Source: an uncultured SAR116 cluster alpha proteobacterium (GTDB taxonomy: Bacteria; Pseudomonadota; Alphaproteobacteria; Puniceispirillales; GCA-002684695). From it: a DNA stretch of 64,000 nucleotides. A program made the position numbers and the translations under genes. Position 1 is the first letter of the stretch. Every line of letters starts with the position of its first letter. Location of the stretch: contig CACMFN010000004.1 in assembly GCA_902612965.1 (NCBI GenBank), positions 26,355-90,354 of the forward strand, in the 5' to 3' direction. Below are positions 1-8,433 of this stretch, piece after piece. Under the pieces are notes generated by a model. It did not search any database and was not told the origin of the DNA. It saw only the letters and a program-made list of their open reading frames with translations.

Positions 1-1149
1 GCATTAGCTAGCTTTCTTTCACGCAGATCAGAAACCATTGAAGAAGAACAAGAATTAGAGAAGCTATCAGCACCAGAAGAAAATGAATCTGAAGAGAAAA
101 TTAATTTATCTGAAATTGCTGATAATTCACCTATTTCTGTTCAGCTTGGTTATGGGCTGATTGGAATGGTTGATGAAGAAAGTGGTGGTCCATTGGTAAA
201 TAGAATAACAGGTATAAGAAAGCAAGTTTCTAAAGATCTTGGTTTTATTATCCCTGCTGTGAGGGTTAAAGATGATTTAACGCTTCCTGCAAATCAGTAT
301 AGAATTAGAGTTGGTCAGACAATTGTTGGTGAGGATACAATTTATCCAGACAGAAAATTAGCAATACCAGGAGATAATAGCAAAGTTAAAATATCTGGTA
401 TTGAGGTTATAGACCCTTCTTTTGGAATGGAAGCAATTTGGATTGAAAGTCATAAAAAAGCAGAGGCAGAGGCAAATGGTTATATGGTTGTCGAACCAGA
501 ATCAGTTCTTGCAACACATTTTAGTAGAATACTATTTAGGAATGCCGGAAAGTTAATCGGACAAGACGATGTACAGTCATTATTAGACAATTTATCAGAG
601 AGTGCACCTCAACTTGTTCAATCAGTTATCCCAAAAATTGTACCACTTCATAGTTTGACAGGTGTTTTAAGGTTGCTATTAGATGAAAGAGTTCCAATAA
701 GTGATCTCAGGCAGGTTTTAGAAACTTTATCAGGAATGAATTTAACTAATATGAGTATTCAAGATATGGCAGAGGCGTTAAGACCTGACTTAGCTGGTTT
801 ATTAATTCAAAGATTGGCACCTTTAAATGACCCTTTACCTGTAATAACCTTTTCTTCAGGGCTTGAGCATATGCTAATTGGCATGGTTCGCCAAAGTGGT
901 GAAGAAGGATTAGTACTTGATAATGCTTTGGCTCAAAAATTAATAACTTCTTTAGTTCAAGCAAATGAAAAGATTGGTGCAGAAGGAAAACAAGCAGCTT
1001 TGGTTGTTTCTCCTGCAATTAGAAAACAAATATCCTCAATTGTTAGACAACATATAGAGGATATAATTGTAATGGGTTTCACTGAACTGCCAGATAACAG
1101 AAAAATCAATATTGTTGCTTCTATAGGCGAAGACATAGAAAAAGAATAA
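1..1149 (+). CDS. flhA: Flagellar export apparatus protein FlhA, C-terminal part (5' end outside window)
   Basis: FlhA is the large inner-membrane component of the flagellar type III export gate; its cytosolic domain forms a nonameric ring that docks chaperone-substrate complexes. The reading frame is open from base 1, so only the C-terminal half is present: the acidic linker (many Glu, about residues 14-35 of the fragment) and then the cytosolic domain. Recognisable segments include LGYGLIGMVDEE, the Tyr-rich RIRVGQ strand and the conserved VVEPESVLATHFSRIL. The membrane-embedded N-terminal half lies upstream of the window. The stop is immediately followed by flhF, as in many flagellar operons. 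Confidence 0.95.
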   Translation, partial: ALASFLSRRSETIEEEQELEKLSAPEENESEEKINLSEIADNSPISVQLGYGLIGMVDEESGGPLVNRITGIRKQVSKDLGFIIPAVRVKDDLTLPANQYRIRVGQTIVGEDTIYPDRKLAIPGDNSKVKISGIEVIDPSFGMEAIWIESHKKAEAEANGYMVVEPESVLATHFSRILFRNAGKLIGQDDVQSLLDNLSESAPQLVQSVIPKIVPLHSLTGVLRLLLDERVPISDLRQVLETLSGMNLTNMSIQDMAEALRPDLAGLLIQRLAPLNDPLPVITFSSGLEHMLIGMVRQSGEEGLVLDNALAQKLITSLVQANEKIGAEGKQAALVVSPAIRKQISSIVRQHIEDIIVMGFTELPDNRKINIVASIGEDIEKE

Positions 1150-1160
1150 TGGAGGATAAA

Positions 1161-2270
1161 ATGACAACTACAACAGTAATAGCGAAAGATACTTCATCTG
1201 CAATGGATGATATAATGTCAAAATTAGGTGATGACGCTGTAATTCTTTCTACAAAACATAAAGATGGTAAAGTTCATATGACAGCTACCACAGAGAATGT
1301 TTCAACAACTCCAAGGAGATTAAAGCCAAGTCAACAGTTTTCAAAAATTTTTGAAAGTAGGATGTTGAATGATCAATTTTTAAATCAAGATAAGCCTTTA
1401 GAATTAGAAGAAGCGTTCAATGATACAGGTGCAAGCACAGCACAGTTGTCAGCACTTAGATCTGAAATACAAGAAATAAAAAATATGTTGTCAGGTGTTG
1501 TTGTTACTGAGCCTCAGAACCTAAATGATAATATTGCTTCAACATCTGCATTAAAGCTAAGGCAATCTGGTTTTAGTCCAAAAGTTGTTAAAAGACTTGA
1601 GAAAAGCTTTATAGGAAAAGATTTTGAAAGTGGTAGAGTTTCTTTTTTAAGATCATTAGCAAAAACACTAGTTCCAAATGACATAGAAAATTTAAAAGAC
1701 AAACAAATATTTTACATAATTGGTCCTTCTGGAAGTGGTAAAACTACGTTGGCTGCAAAATTAGCAGCGTTACTTGCAGACACAACTAAATCAAATTCAA
1801 TAATTATGTCAGAAATTAATAATGGTAATGGCCAAATAAGTGATAGTTTAAGAGGATATGCTAGGCTACTAAATTTGAAGACATCCATCGTAGCAAAAAA
1901 TAAAGCTCCTGAACATGAGTTTGATAGTCAGAAAACTATTGTAGATGTATCAGCAAATTTATCGGAATCAATTGAAAGCATAGCATCATCTAAGAAAATC
2001 TTCGGACATAAAAATGTATGTGTTATTATGGCAGTTCCAGGGGGTAGTAGCAATAAGCTCATAGGCAGCCTTCATAAAGACGCTGAAAAACTTGAACCAA
2101 TAATAGCTTTGTCTAAATTAGATGAATGTGAAATAGGTCCAGAAGAATTTTCAAAATTATCTGAATTAGACTCAAAAATTGGAATTATTACTGGTACAAA
2201 TAATATAGTTGGTTCATTAGCTGTATCGAGTGAAAATATAATAACACAATACTTAAAAGAGAACTGCTAA
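1161..2270 (+). CDS. flhF: FlhF-like SRP-type GTPase, with degenerate switch motifs
   Basis: FlhF is an SRP-family GTPase that helps set the position and number of flagella. The start is put at 1161 because GGAGG at 1151-1155 sits at ideal distance; an ATG at 1149 that overlaps the flhA stop has no such site. The protein is about 369 aa: an N-terminal basic B domain, a helical N domain and a G domain. The P-loop GPSGSGKTT (about residues 188-196) is intact and the G4 motif is present as SKLDE. The segment that should carry the family DTYR (G2) reads SEINN, and the DTAGR (G3) position reads DVSAN, so GTP hydrolysis is doubtful. It lies between flhA and flhG, the normal context. The family call is firm; activity is uncertain. 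Confidence 0.88.
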   Translation: MTTTTVIAKDTSSAMDDIMSKLGDDAVILSTKHKDGKVHMTATTENVSTTPRRLKPSQQFSKIFESRMLNDQFLNQDKPLELEEAFNDTGASTAQLSALRSEIQEIKNMLSGVVVTEPQNLNDNIASTSALKLRQSGFSPKVVKRLEKSFIGKDFESGRVSFLRSLAKTLVPNDIENLKDKQIFYIIGPSGSGKTTLAAKLAALLADTTKSNSIIMSEINNGNGQISDSLRGYARLLNLKTSIVAKNKAPEHEFDSQKTIVDVSANLSESIESIASSKKIFGHKNVCVIMAVPGGSSNKLIGSLHKDAEKLEPIIALSKLDECEIGPEEFSKLSELDSKIGIITGTNNIVGSLAVSSENIITQYLKENC

Positions 2271-2292
2271 AAAACTTTACGGATATAATATT

Positions 2293-3069
2293 ATGGCAAT
2301 AGCATTAGCAATAGCTAGCGGAAAAGGTGGAGTTGGCAAAACAACTGTTTCAGTAAATCTTGCTTTAGCTCTAGCACAGGCAGGTAAAAGAGTAGTCTTA
2401 TTAGATGCTGATTTTGGAATGGCAAATTCACATGTTCTTTTGGGAATTAATCCCAAATTGAATATAGCTAATTATTTAGATGGATCTGCATTAGTTAGTG
2501 ATTTGATTATTGAAGCCCCATACAATCTGAAATTTATTGCTGGTGGCACAGCGGTAAATGATATTTTAAACACTCAGGAAAAAGATAGATATAAAGTTAT
2601 TAGAGGAATGCAGGATCTTTCAAATGAAACAGATATACTTGTTGTAGACTGTGCTGCCGGAGGTGCTGATAGTACTCTTGATTTTGTCTCTGCTTCCGAT
2701 CAGGTGTTAATTGTTTTAGAGGGAGAGCCAACCAGTATGATGGATGCTTATTCTTTAATCAAAATTCTAAATCAAGAAAAAGGTGTTAAGAAATTTTCAA
2801 TTTTCATTAATAAAGCCTCTAGTGAACTAGAAGCAAAACAAAATTTTGAAGTTTTTTCTAAAAATCTAGTTCATAAATTTTTAGATGCAAGAGCTTATTA
2901 TGCTGGTTTCTTACCTATGTCAAAAGTCTTAAAACAGGCAGTTATAATGAAAAAACCAGTTATGATACATAATAGAAAGTCTAAAGAGGGTATTGCATTT
3001 CAAAAGTTAGCTGGAGTAATCTTGAAAGCACCGAGGAATGATAAAAAGGGTATCTGTTTTTTTGAATAA
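2293..3069 (+). CDS. flhG: FlhG/FleN-type MinD-like ATPase (flagellar number regulator)
   Basis: This ParA/MinD-superfamily ATPase works with FlhF to limit flagellar number and regulate flagellar assembly. The deviant Walker A motif SGKGGVGKTTVSVNLA starts at residue 9, followed by LLDADFGMANSHVLLG (Walker A' region) and VVDCAAG (Walker B). The length of 258 aa is on the short side. The N-terminal DQAxxLR helix by which many FlhG proteins stimulate FlhF is absent; the protein starts directly with the first beta strand. It sits 22 bp after flhF and 17 bp before fliA, so it is very probably co-transcribed. The flagellar role rests on this context; the fold alone would also fit other MinD-like proteins. 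Confidence 0.9.
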   Translation: MAIALAIASGKGGVGKTTVSVNLALALAQAGKRVVLLDADFGMANSHVLLGINPKLNIANYLDGSALVSDLIIEAPYNLKFIAGGTAVNDILNTQEKDRYKVIRGMQDLSNETDILVVDCAAGGADSTLDFVSASDQVLIVLEGEPTSMMDAYSLIKILNQEKGVKKFSIFINKASSELEAKQNFEVFSKNLVHKFLDARAYYAGFLPMSKVLKQAVIMKKPVMIHNRKSKEGIAFQKLAGVILKAPRNDKKGICFFE

Positions 3070-3086
3070 CATATATAAATTTTATT

Positions 3087-3794
3087 ATGGATATTAAGAC
3101 ATACTCCGAAACTTCAAAAGATATTAATATATTAATTGAAAACAATATGGGCCTTGTAAGGAAAATCGCTTGGCACATGCATGGAAGGGTTAAGTCTGCT
3201 GTTGAAATTGAAGATTTAATCCAAATTGGAATGTATGGCTTGGTTACAGCTGCTCAAAACTATGTAGTCAAAGAAGGTGTTTCTTTTGCAAGTTATGCTG
3301 GAATAAGAATTAGAGGTGAAATCGTAGATCACCTTAGACGTAATTCAAACCTCTGCAGAACTACTATTCAAATGCAACAAAAATACAATGCAAGTTTTGA
3401 AAAGTTATCAAGGCAGTTACAAAGAGAGCCTAAAAACAGTGAAATAGCAAAAGATATGGGTTTAGAGGCATCTGAATTAGATAATTGGGAACAAGCCTTT
3501 GCAGCTAATACACATCAATCTTTAGATAGTGTATATGACGAATTTTCAATCTGGTTTGCTTCTAATGATCAAAGCCCTGAGGATGAACTATCTGAAACTG
3601 AACTAAGACAAAACTTAGTTGAAGCTCTTAAAACACTTCCTGAAAGAGAGGCTATGTTAGTTCAACTATATTATGTTGAAGAGCTGAATGTTTATGAAAT
3701 TGCTGAAGTACTAGAAATAACGACTGGTAGAGTATCTCAAATAAAGAAAAGTGCTATATCCAGATTAAGAGAATTTATTCAAAAAATAAACTAG
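3087..3794 (+). CDS. fliA: RNA polymerase sigma factor for flagellar genes (sigma-28, FliA)
   Basis: This is a sigma-70-family factor of the FliA/WhiG group that directs late flagellar transcription. At 235 aa it has the usual length. Region 2 is seen in EDLIQIGMYGLVTAAQNY and GIRIRGEIVDHLRRN (the latter typical of the FliA group). Region 3 follows, and region 4 carries the helix-turn-helix VYEIAEVLEITTGRVSQIKK followed by SAISRLREF. It lies directly behind flhG in the flhA-flhF-flhG-fliA order known from many polar-flagellated bacteria. No anti-sigma factor FlgM is visible in the window. Confidence 0.93.
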   Translation: MDIKTYSETSKDINILIENNMGLVRKIAWHMHGRVKSAVEIEDLIQIGMYGLVTAAQNYVVKEGVSFASYAGIRIRGEIVDHLRRNSNLCRTTIQMQQKYNASFEKLSRQLQREPKNSEIAKDMGLEASELDNWEQAFAANTHQSLDSVYDEFSIWFASNDQSPEDELSETELRQNLVEALKTLPEREAMLVQLYYVEELNVYEIAEVLEITTGRVSQIKKSAISRLREFIQKIN

Positions 3795-3800
3795 TCCCAT

Positions 3801-4199
3801 ATGTTTAAAAAACAGAAAATGAGCACTATAAGTATTTCTGTCTTCTCAGCTGATTTGAAACTTATTGGCTTTGAAAATAGAAGAGAGCTTCATTTATCAT
3901 GTGGCTTGGTCAATATAGCTCGAGGTAATTGCAATGTAATAATGAGGCCTGACACAAATAATATTAACGGAGAAATATTAATTTCTTCAGAGAGGCCAGT
4001 TATGAATGCAAATTTATCTGTGCCTCCTATTTTATTTGATCAAGTGCATAGTGCATTAAAAAATAATGTTGATAGACCTCTACAATTAATTCTATTATTG
4101 GATAAATATCTTCAAATAGATAATCATGGTGTATTAACAATAACTGATAGTATTAAAGCAAAAATAGAAGATATATCTTGGATACTTCCAATTAGATAA
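3801..4199 (+). CDS. Unknown protein at the end of the flagellar operon
   Basis: I do not recognise a family. The protein is 132 aa (or 126 aa from the second Met at 3819), without signal peptide or membrane segment, and looks like a small mixed alpha/beta soluble protein with alternating hydrophobic strands (for example ILISSERP and LQLILLLDKYL). It starts 7 bp after fliA on the same strand and ends one base from the convergent flagellar rod/hook gene, so a motility-linked role is plausible by position only. Confidence 0.7.
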   Translation: MFKKQKMSTISISVFSADLKLIGFENRRELHLSCGLVNIARGNCNVIMRPDTNNINGEILISSERPVMNANLSVPPILFDQVHSALKNNVDRPLQLILLLDKYLQIDNHGVLTITDSIKAKIEDISWILPIR

Positions 4200-4200
4200 A

Positions 4201-5007
4201 TCAACCCATTATACTTCTTACCATTTCAACTTCAGTTTGAAGCAATCTAGAAGCGCCACTAAATAATTGTTGGGCTTTAATCATAGTAGTTAATTCGTTA
4301 GAAACATCGGTGTTTGAACTTTCAATGGAACCAGCTTGAAATTTGCCAAAACCGTCTTCATCACCACTTCCAATTAATGGCACACCACTTTTATCGGTTT
4401 CTTTAAATCTGTTAGTTCCAAGTTCTTTAAGTTCTGAAGGATTAGAAAATCTTGCTAGAGCAAGTTGCCCAATTCTTTTGACTGTTTTCATCCCATAAGT
4501 TGCTTCAATGATGCCTGAGGGAAAAACTTTGATATTAGAGACTAATATTCTCTCTCCATTATCATTCAAAGTACTAAATGGTATGTTAATAGATGATAGG
4601 TTTTGAGTAAGACCATTTTCTGTTTGAATTCTTCCTAAATATGGAAGTCCATCTGAAGTAAGAAGATTACCTTTTTCATCAAGGTTAATAGCGCCATCTC
4701 TTGTGTAATAGGGCTTATTAATACCCTCTGGAGGACCAAGCACAAACATGCCATTACCAATTACTGATAAGTCTAAAGCACCATCTGTCTGGATAAGTGC
4801 ACCTTGAGAGTGAATTCTAGATGATTTGGCTATATTGCTGCCCATACCACTGGCAGGTGTTATGCCATCCAATGCCAAACTATACTGGTCATGAAATCTG
4901 CCAGCACTTGTTTTAAAACCTGTTGTTTTTGCATTAGCCAAATTGTTTGAAACTAAAGAAAGTTCGTGCTGCGCAACATTTATACCTGATCTAATTATAC
5001 CTAACAT
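4201..5007 (-). CDS. flgF: Flagellar basal-body rod/hook protein of the FlgE/FlgF/FlgG family
   Basis: This is an axial flagellar protein exported by the type III apparatus, probably part of the rod. The N-terminal signature is seen in SLVSNNLANAKTTGFK and the C-terminal assembly helix in the segment SSNTDVSNELTTMIKAQQ. I start it at 5007 (MLGIIRSG) because AAGGA lies about 9 bases upstream; a longer version starting at 5040 adds 11 residues unlike the family. The length of 268 aa is between that of FlgF and FlgG. The FlgF assignment is a best guess; FlgG or a short FlgE-like protein are alternatives. It is convergent with the flhA-fliA operon. Confidence 0.82.
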   Translation of the reverse strand: MLGIIRSGINVAQHELSLVSNNLANAKTTGFKTSAGRFHDQYSLALDGITPASGMGSNIAKSSRIHSQGALIQTDGALDLSVIGNGMFVLGPPEGINKPYYTRDGAINLDEKGNLLTSDGLPYLGRIQTENGLTQNLSSINIPFSTLNDNGERILVSNIKVFPSGIIEATYGMKTVKRIGQLALARFSNPSELKELGTNRFKETDKSGVPLIGSGDEDGFGKFQAGSIESSNTDVSNELTTMIKAQQLFSGASRLLQTEVEMVRSIMG

Positions 5008-5127
5008 TAAATAAATCCTTTGCTGAATATGAATAATCACTGCAAGAGATATGCCATCTAAAGACTTGTAAAAATTATAGTGATCTGTATTTTATAATTT
5101 ATGAAATTTATAGTAATAACTTAAAAT

Positions 5128-5517
5128 ATGACAAATAAAAATCAATCTACTGCATTGGTGCCAACACCAAAGTTACATGCGCCCGCAATAAAAAAATCAT
5201 CTCATGTTTCAACTATAAAACTCGTCAATGATAAAACTATTTTAGAAGATAAAGAAGAAGTCAGAACTAAACTTCCTGATATTTTAGGTAGAGTTCTAGC
5301 TTGCATATGGATTGATCCTGAATTTTACCATTCTTTCGCTAATGATCCCAAAAGTACTCTAGAAAAGAATGGAGTTTTTTTGCCACAAGATATTTTTTTA
5401 GATTTTGAGAAGCCTAGGGCTGATAGGCCTAAAGTAGTTGTCTACGAGAAAAAAAAGGACTCTAAATTTAAATTAAGAGTAATGTATCTCCAATTAGTTA
5501 TGGTGGCTGGTCGATAA
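5128..5517 (+). CDS. Small protein resembling nitrile-hydratase-type leader peptides (NHLP-like)
   Basis: The middle of this 129-aa protein (about residues 50-105) has the pattern of the nitrile hydratase alpha-subunit leader family: VLACIWIDPEFYHSF, DPKSTLEKNGVFLPQDI and then RADRPKVVVYE. In that family such domains serve as leaders of ribosomally made, modified peptides. Here no double-Gly cleavage site is visible, the C-terminal tail is short and basic (ending LQLVMVAGR), and no modification enzyme is nearby. A structural or regulatory descendant of the fold is therefore as likely as a true precursor. It overlaps the next gene by one base. The similarity is judged by eye. Confidence 0.55.
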   Translation: MTNKNQSTALVPTPKLHAPAIKKSSHVSTIKLVNDKTILEDKEEVRTKLPDILGRVLACIWIDPEFYHSFANDPKSTLEKNGVFLPQDIFLDFEKPRADRPKVVVYEKKKDSKFKLRVMYLQLVMVAGR

Positions 5518-6164
5518 TGAAGATTATTCTTTATATCCTTTTGATAGTTTCATATTTTTCTATATATACCTTTGCTCAAGAAAATAATTCTTCTGATGAA
5601 GACCCAAATTTTGCCCATTTTCAAAAAGGTGTAGAAGCTGTCAAAAGTAAAGATTATGCATTAGCAGCAGATATTTTTGAAGAATTAGCTATTTCAGGAG
5701 ACATGGATGCCCAATTTAATTATGCTATACTAGTAAGAAATGGACTTGGAAGGGCCCAAAATTACAGTGAAGCTTTATATTGGACTTGGCTATCTTACGC
5801 AAGCGGTTTAGAAAAAGCAGATAAGGTATTAGAAAAAATTTTGGAATTAGTCCCTGAAGAGAACCATCAGCAAATTAGAGAAAGAGTATCATTATTTATC
5901 TTAGAAAAAATAAATTCTGGCGATATAGCTTCTCTTTTAAACTTTGGAAAATATTATTTGAAAATCTTGCCTGAAGAGGATTATAATAAATCGTATTTGT
6001 TTTACTCCATAGCAGCAGCTTTTGGAGAAGAAGGAGCTAAAGAAAAAAGAGATGAAATTTTGAGTGATGTAGATAATGAAAAAATTGTTGAAATCCAAAG
6101 TCAAGCGTCTGAAATGTTTGAAAAACTTAGAAAAGGTGAAAAAATTGAAATGTTGAAAGATTAG
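5517..6164 (+). CDS. Exported Sel1/TPR-like repeat protein
   Basis: The protein begins with a cleavable signal peptide (hydrophobic residues 3-20, likely cleaved after TFA, before QENN). It continues with helical repeats of the Sel1/TPR type: AHFQKGVEAVKSKDYALAAD, then DAQFNYAILVRNGLGRAQ and NYSEALYWTWLSYASGLEKA. Such repeats mediate protein contacts; it probably acts in the periplasm. It is 215 aa, rich in acidic residues towards the C terminus, and starts on the last base of the preceding stop codon, so it is translationally linked to the NHLP-like gene. Specific role unknown. Confidence 0.75.
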   Translation: MKIILYILLIVSYFSIYTFAQENNSSDEDPNFAHFQKGVEAVKSKDYALAADIFEELAISGDMDAQFNYAILVRNGLGRAQNYSEALYWTWLSYASGLEKADKVLEKILELVPEENHQQIRERVSLFILEKINSGDIASLLNFGKYYLKILPEEDYNKSYLFYSIAAAFGEEGAKEKRDEILSDVDNEKIVEIQSQASEMFEKLRKGEKIEMLKD

Positions 6165-6173
6165 GAGAATTAC

Positions 6174-6386
6174 ATGAAGGTAAAAGTACATTGGATTATT
6201 GATGGAGTTGCTGAAATTGAAGCAGACACCCCCGAGGACGCAGAAAAAAAGGTAGAAAATGAATTGTCAAAGTTTATGGGAGACAATAAGCATATTTCTG
6301 ATAAATTAGGTGCAAGAGCTATACAAGGCAAAGCTTATTTGCCTGGAACTGATGATAAAGATGAAATAATAGAGAATGAGGACTGA
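6174..6386 (+). CDS. Small acidic unknown protein (70 aa)
   Basis: A good Shine-Dalgarno sequence (AGGAG, 7 bases before the ATG) supports translation. The protein has a short beta-helix-beta layout: KVKVHWIIDGVAEIEA, then a helix beginning TPEDAEKKVENEL, then an acidic tail. I do not recognise a family. It follows the Sel1-like gene by 9 bp, so it is likely the last gene of that small operon. Confidence 0.65.
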   Translation: MKVKVHWIIDGVAEIEADTPEDAEKKVENELSKFMGDNKHISDKLGARAIQGKAYLPGTDDKDEIIENED

Positions 6387-6390
6387 TAAA

Positions 6391-6579
6391 TTAAAATCCC
6401 TTAAGAAGCTCTCCTATCGTATTTTCTAAGCTAACATTATCTTGTTCGATACGTTCAATTTCGGCTCTTAATTCAGCAATTCTTTCTTTTCTTCTTTCCA
6501 TAACTTCTTTAATTTCTTCAACAAGTTTTTCTAATTTTTCGCCTAGATCAACTTCTTCTTTATTTTCTTCTTCAGCCAT
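6391..6579 (-). CDS. Small coiled-coil protein (62 aa)
   Basis: The protein is almost entirely charged helix with a heptad-like pattern (LGEKLEKLVEEIKEVMERRK, then a second helix with RIAELRAEIERIEQDN), so it should form a coiled coil. No family is recognised. It lies downstream of, and in the same direction as, the gene at 6600-6794 and converges with the 70-aa gene, with only 4 bp between the stops. Proximity to flagellar genes is the only hint of function. Confidence 0.6.
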   Translation of the reverse strand: MAEEENKEEVDLGEKLEKLVEEIKEVMERRKERIAELRAEIERIEQDNVSLENTIGELLKGF

Positions 6580-6599
6580 TCTCGGGTACCATAATTAGA

Positions 6600-6794
6600 T
6601 TAGATTCTTGCTTGTCCTGCAAGCCAATCAAGTGTTGAAGCCTTATACTCTTTTGGTGTGTTATAAAAGAAATTATTAGAAAAACCATTGTTTTGTTTTT
6701 CTTGATAATTTTCATCATTAGTGTTTTGATCAGGATTTTTATTTCCTGAGTTATTCAATTCTCTATCGATTTTATTTAACACACCTAATTCCAT
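6600..6794 (-). CDS. Small Asn-rich unknown protein (64 aa)
   Basis: This is a hydrophilic, Asn/Gln-rich protein with a low-complexity middle (residues 12-45) and a more ordered C-terminal end, STLDWLAGQARI, which could be a short binding motif. No signal peptide or membrane segment is visible. It is the first gene of a two-gene minus-strand unit and is divergent from the lytic transglycosylase. Real coding is likely but not certain. Confidence 0.5.
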   Translation of the reverse strand: MELGVLNKIDRELNNSGNKNPDQNTNDENYQEKQNNGFSNNFFYNTPKEYKASTLDWLAGQARI

Positions 6795-6884
6795 AAATTC
6801 AAAAACGACAGAGATGCAAAATAGTTAAATAAAAATTGGCATAACAATTGCTGATTTAGGTTTAAATATTGACTAACAGTAAAA

Positions 6885-7682
6885 ATGTATCAAAAACAAT
6901 TTTTTCAATTAATTCTAATTCTATTAATTTTGCAATTTTCAAATTCCAGTATATTTGCAAAAACAGTTATTGATTGTGAGTATTTAGCTGCTGTAGCTGA
7001 AGAAAAAAAAGATCTTCCAGCTGGCTTGCTATCAAGTATTTCAAATGTAGAAGCAGGAAGAATAATTGGCAATAATCCAAAAAGGGGATGGCCATGGACT
7101 GTAAATCATGCTGGTGAAGGTCTCTTCTTTGAGAAGAAATCTGATGCAATCCAATATGTCAAAAGATATTTAAAAATAGGTGATGTGAATATGGATGTTG
7201 GTTGTATGCAAATTAGTTTAAAATGGCATTCTGATAATTTTGCTTCGCTAGAGCAAGCATTTGATCCTGTAATAAATATTAATTACGCAGCAGATTTTTT
7301 AAAAAAGCTTTTTTCTATTCACACAGATTGGAATTTAGCTATCAAACACTATCACTCTTCCGACCCAAAAAAGAATATTAAATACCATCAGAAAGTTCTT
7401 GCAGCTTGGGAAGGCTTAGAATTTTCGAATGACAAAGAAAGTTTTATTAAAGCACATTTAACTTTACCAATTGCAAAGCCAGAATATAGAAAAAATAATA
7501 ATTCAATTAACTTATCAAAAAGTACTAAAGTTTCAAAAAAAATAACTCAGAAACAAAATATTAAAAATAATAACATTACTGAAAATATCAAAAGTGTCTC
7601 AAATACAAAGAGTAAACCAAAATTTATTCAAGATCGATGGGATATAGTTCTTAAATTTAGAAAAGAATTTCAAAATAAATAA
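6885..7682 (+). CDS. Exported lytic transglycosylase-like protein
   Basis: An N-terminal signal peptide (hydrophobic residues 6-24, likely cleaved after FAK or near it) is followed by a lysozyme-like transglycosylase domain. The likely catalytic Glu is in SSISNVEAGR, and GCMQISLKWH and NYAADFLKKL match the conserved motifs after the catalytic residue. It would cut peptidoglycan in the periplasm; next to motility genes it may open the wall for the flagellar rod. The C-terminal 80 residues are basic, Asn/Lys/Ser-rich and low in complexity. It is divergent from the preceding pair. Confidence 0.82.
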   Translation: MYQKQFFQLILILLILQFSNSSIFAKTVIDCEYLAAVAEEKKDLPAGLLSSISNVEAGRIIGNNPKRGWPWTVNHAGEGLFFEKKSDAIQYVKRYLKIGDVNMDVGCMQISLKWHSDNFASLEQAFDPVININYAADFLKKLFSIHTDWNLAIKHYHSSDPKKNIKYHQKVLAAWEGLEFSNDKESFIKAHLTLPIAKPEYRKNNNSINLSKSTKVSKKITQKQNIKNNNITENIKSVSNTKSKPKFIQDRWDIVLKFRKEFQNK

Positions 7683-7725
7683 AAAATATATTTATAATTA
7701 TTAATCAAAATATTAGTAATTATAT

Positions 7726-8433
7726 ATGATAGAATTTGTTGAAGCATTTAGATTAGCATTTAATCTTATTATCACTCTGGATGCAAATATCCTAGAAATA
7801 GTGTTATTATCTCTGAAAGTAAGCTTAGTTGCACTTATTGTAGCATGTTTAGTTGGTTTTTCTTTAGGTTCAATTTTAGCTGTAAGCAAATTTTATGGAA
7901 GAGGAATTGTATTAATTATAATTAATAGTTTTATGGCTTTACCACCAGTTGTGGTTGGTCTTGCTGTTTATATGCTTCTCTCAAAATCTGGCATGTTTGG
8001 ATGGATGAATATTTTATACACGCCTTCAGCAATGATAATTGCTCAATCCATAATTATAACGCCAATTGTATTAGCTTTATCGAGGCAAGTAATTGAAGAT
8101 TTAAATAATGAATACTCTGAATTTTTTAAATCACTAAAAATTTCAAAATTACAAATTATAAAGACATTGATTTGGGACGCACGCTACACATTAATCACTG
8201 TGGCCTTAGCAGGTTTTGGAAGGGGGATAGCAGAGGTGGGCGCGGTGATAATTGTAGGAGGCAACATAAATCATTTCACAAGGGTTATGACAACCTCCAT
8301 TGCACTAGAAACTTCTATGGGGAACTTACCCTTTGCTCTTGCTCTTGGGATTATTTTATTGTTGATATCCGTTCTAATTAACTCTCTAGTAATGGCATTT
8401 AATTTGACTACTAAAAAATATGCATTTGGATAA
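7726..8433 (+). CDS. tupB: Tungstate/molybdate-type ABC transporter permease (TupB-like)
   Basis: This is an integral membrane subunit (235 aa, about five to six membrane helices) of an anion ABC importer. The cytoplasmic coupling (EAA) loop is seen in SEFFKSLKISKLQIIKTLIW, followed by GFGRGIAEVGAVIIVGGNI, a segment characteristic of the TupB/WtpB/ModB type. The periplasmic half has NSFMALPPVVVGLAVY. Its stop overlaps the start of the ATPase gene by 14 bp. No periplasmic binding protein gene is present on either side. Tungstate is the most likely substrate by family; molybdate or another oxyanion is possible. Confidence 0.85.
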   Translation: MIEFVEAFRLAFNLIITLDANILEIVLLSLKVSLVALIVACLVGFSLGSILAVSKFYGRGIVLIIINSFMALPPVVVGLAVYMLLSKSGMFGWMNILYTPSAMIIAQSIIITPIVLALSRQVIEDLNNEYSEFFKSLKISKLQIIKTLIWDARYTLITVALAGFGRGIAEVGAVIIVGGNINHFTRVMTTSIALETSMGNLPFALALGIILLLISVLINSLVMAFNLTTKKYAFG

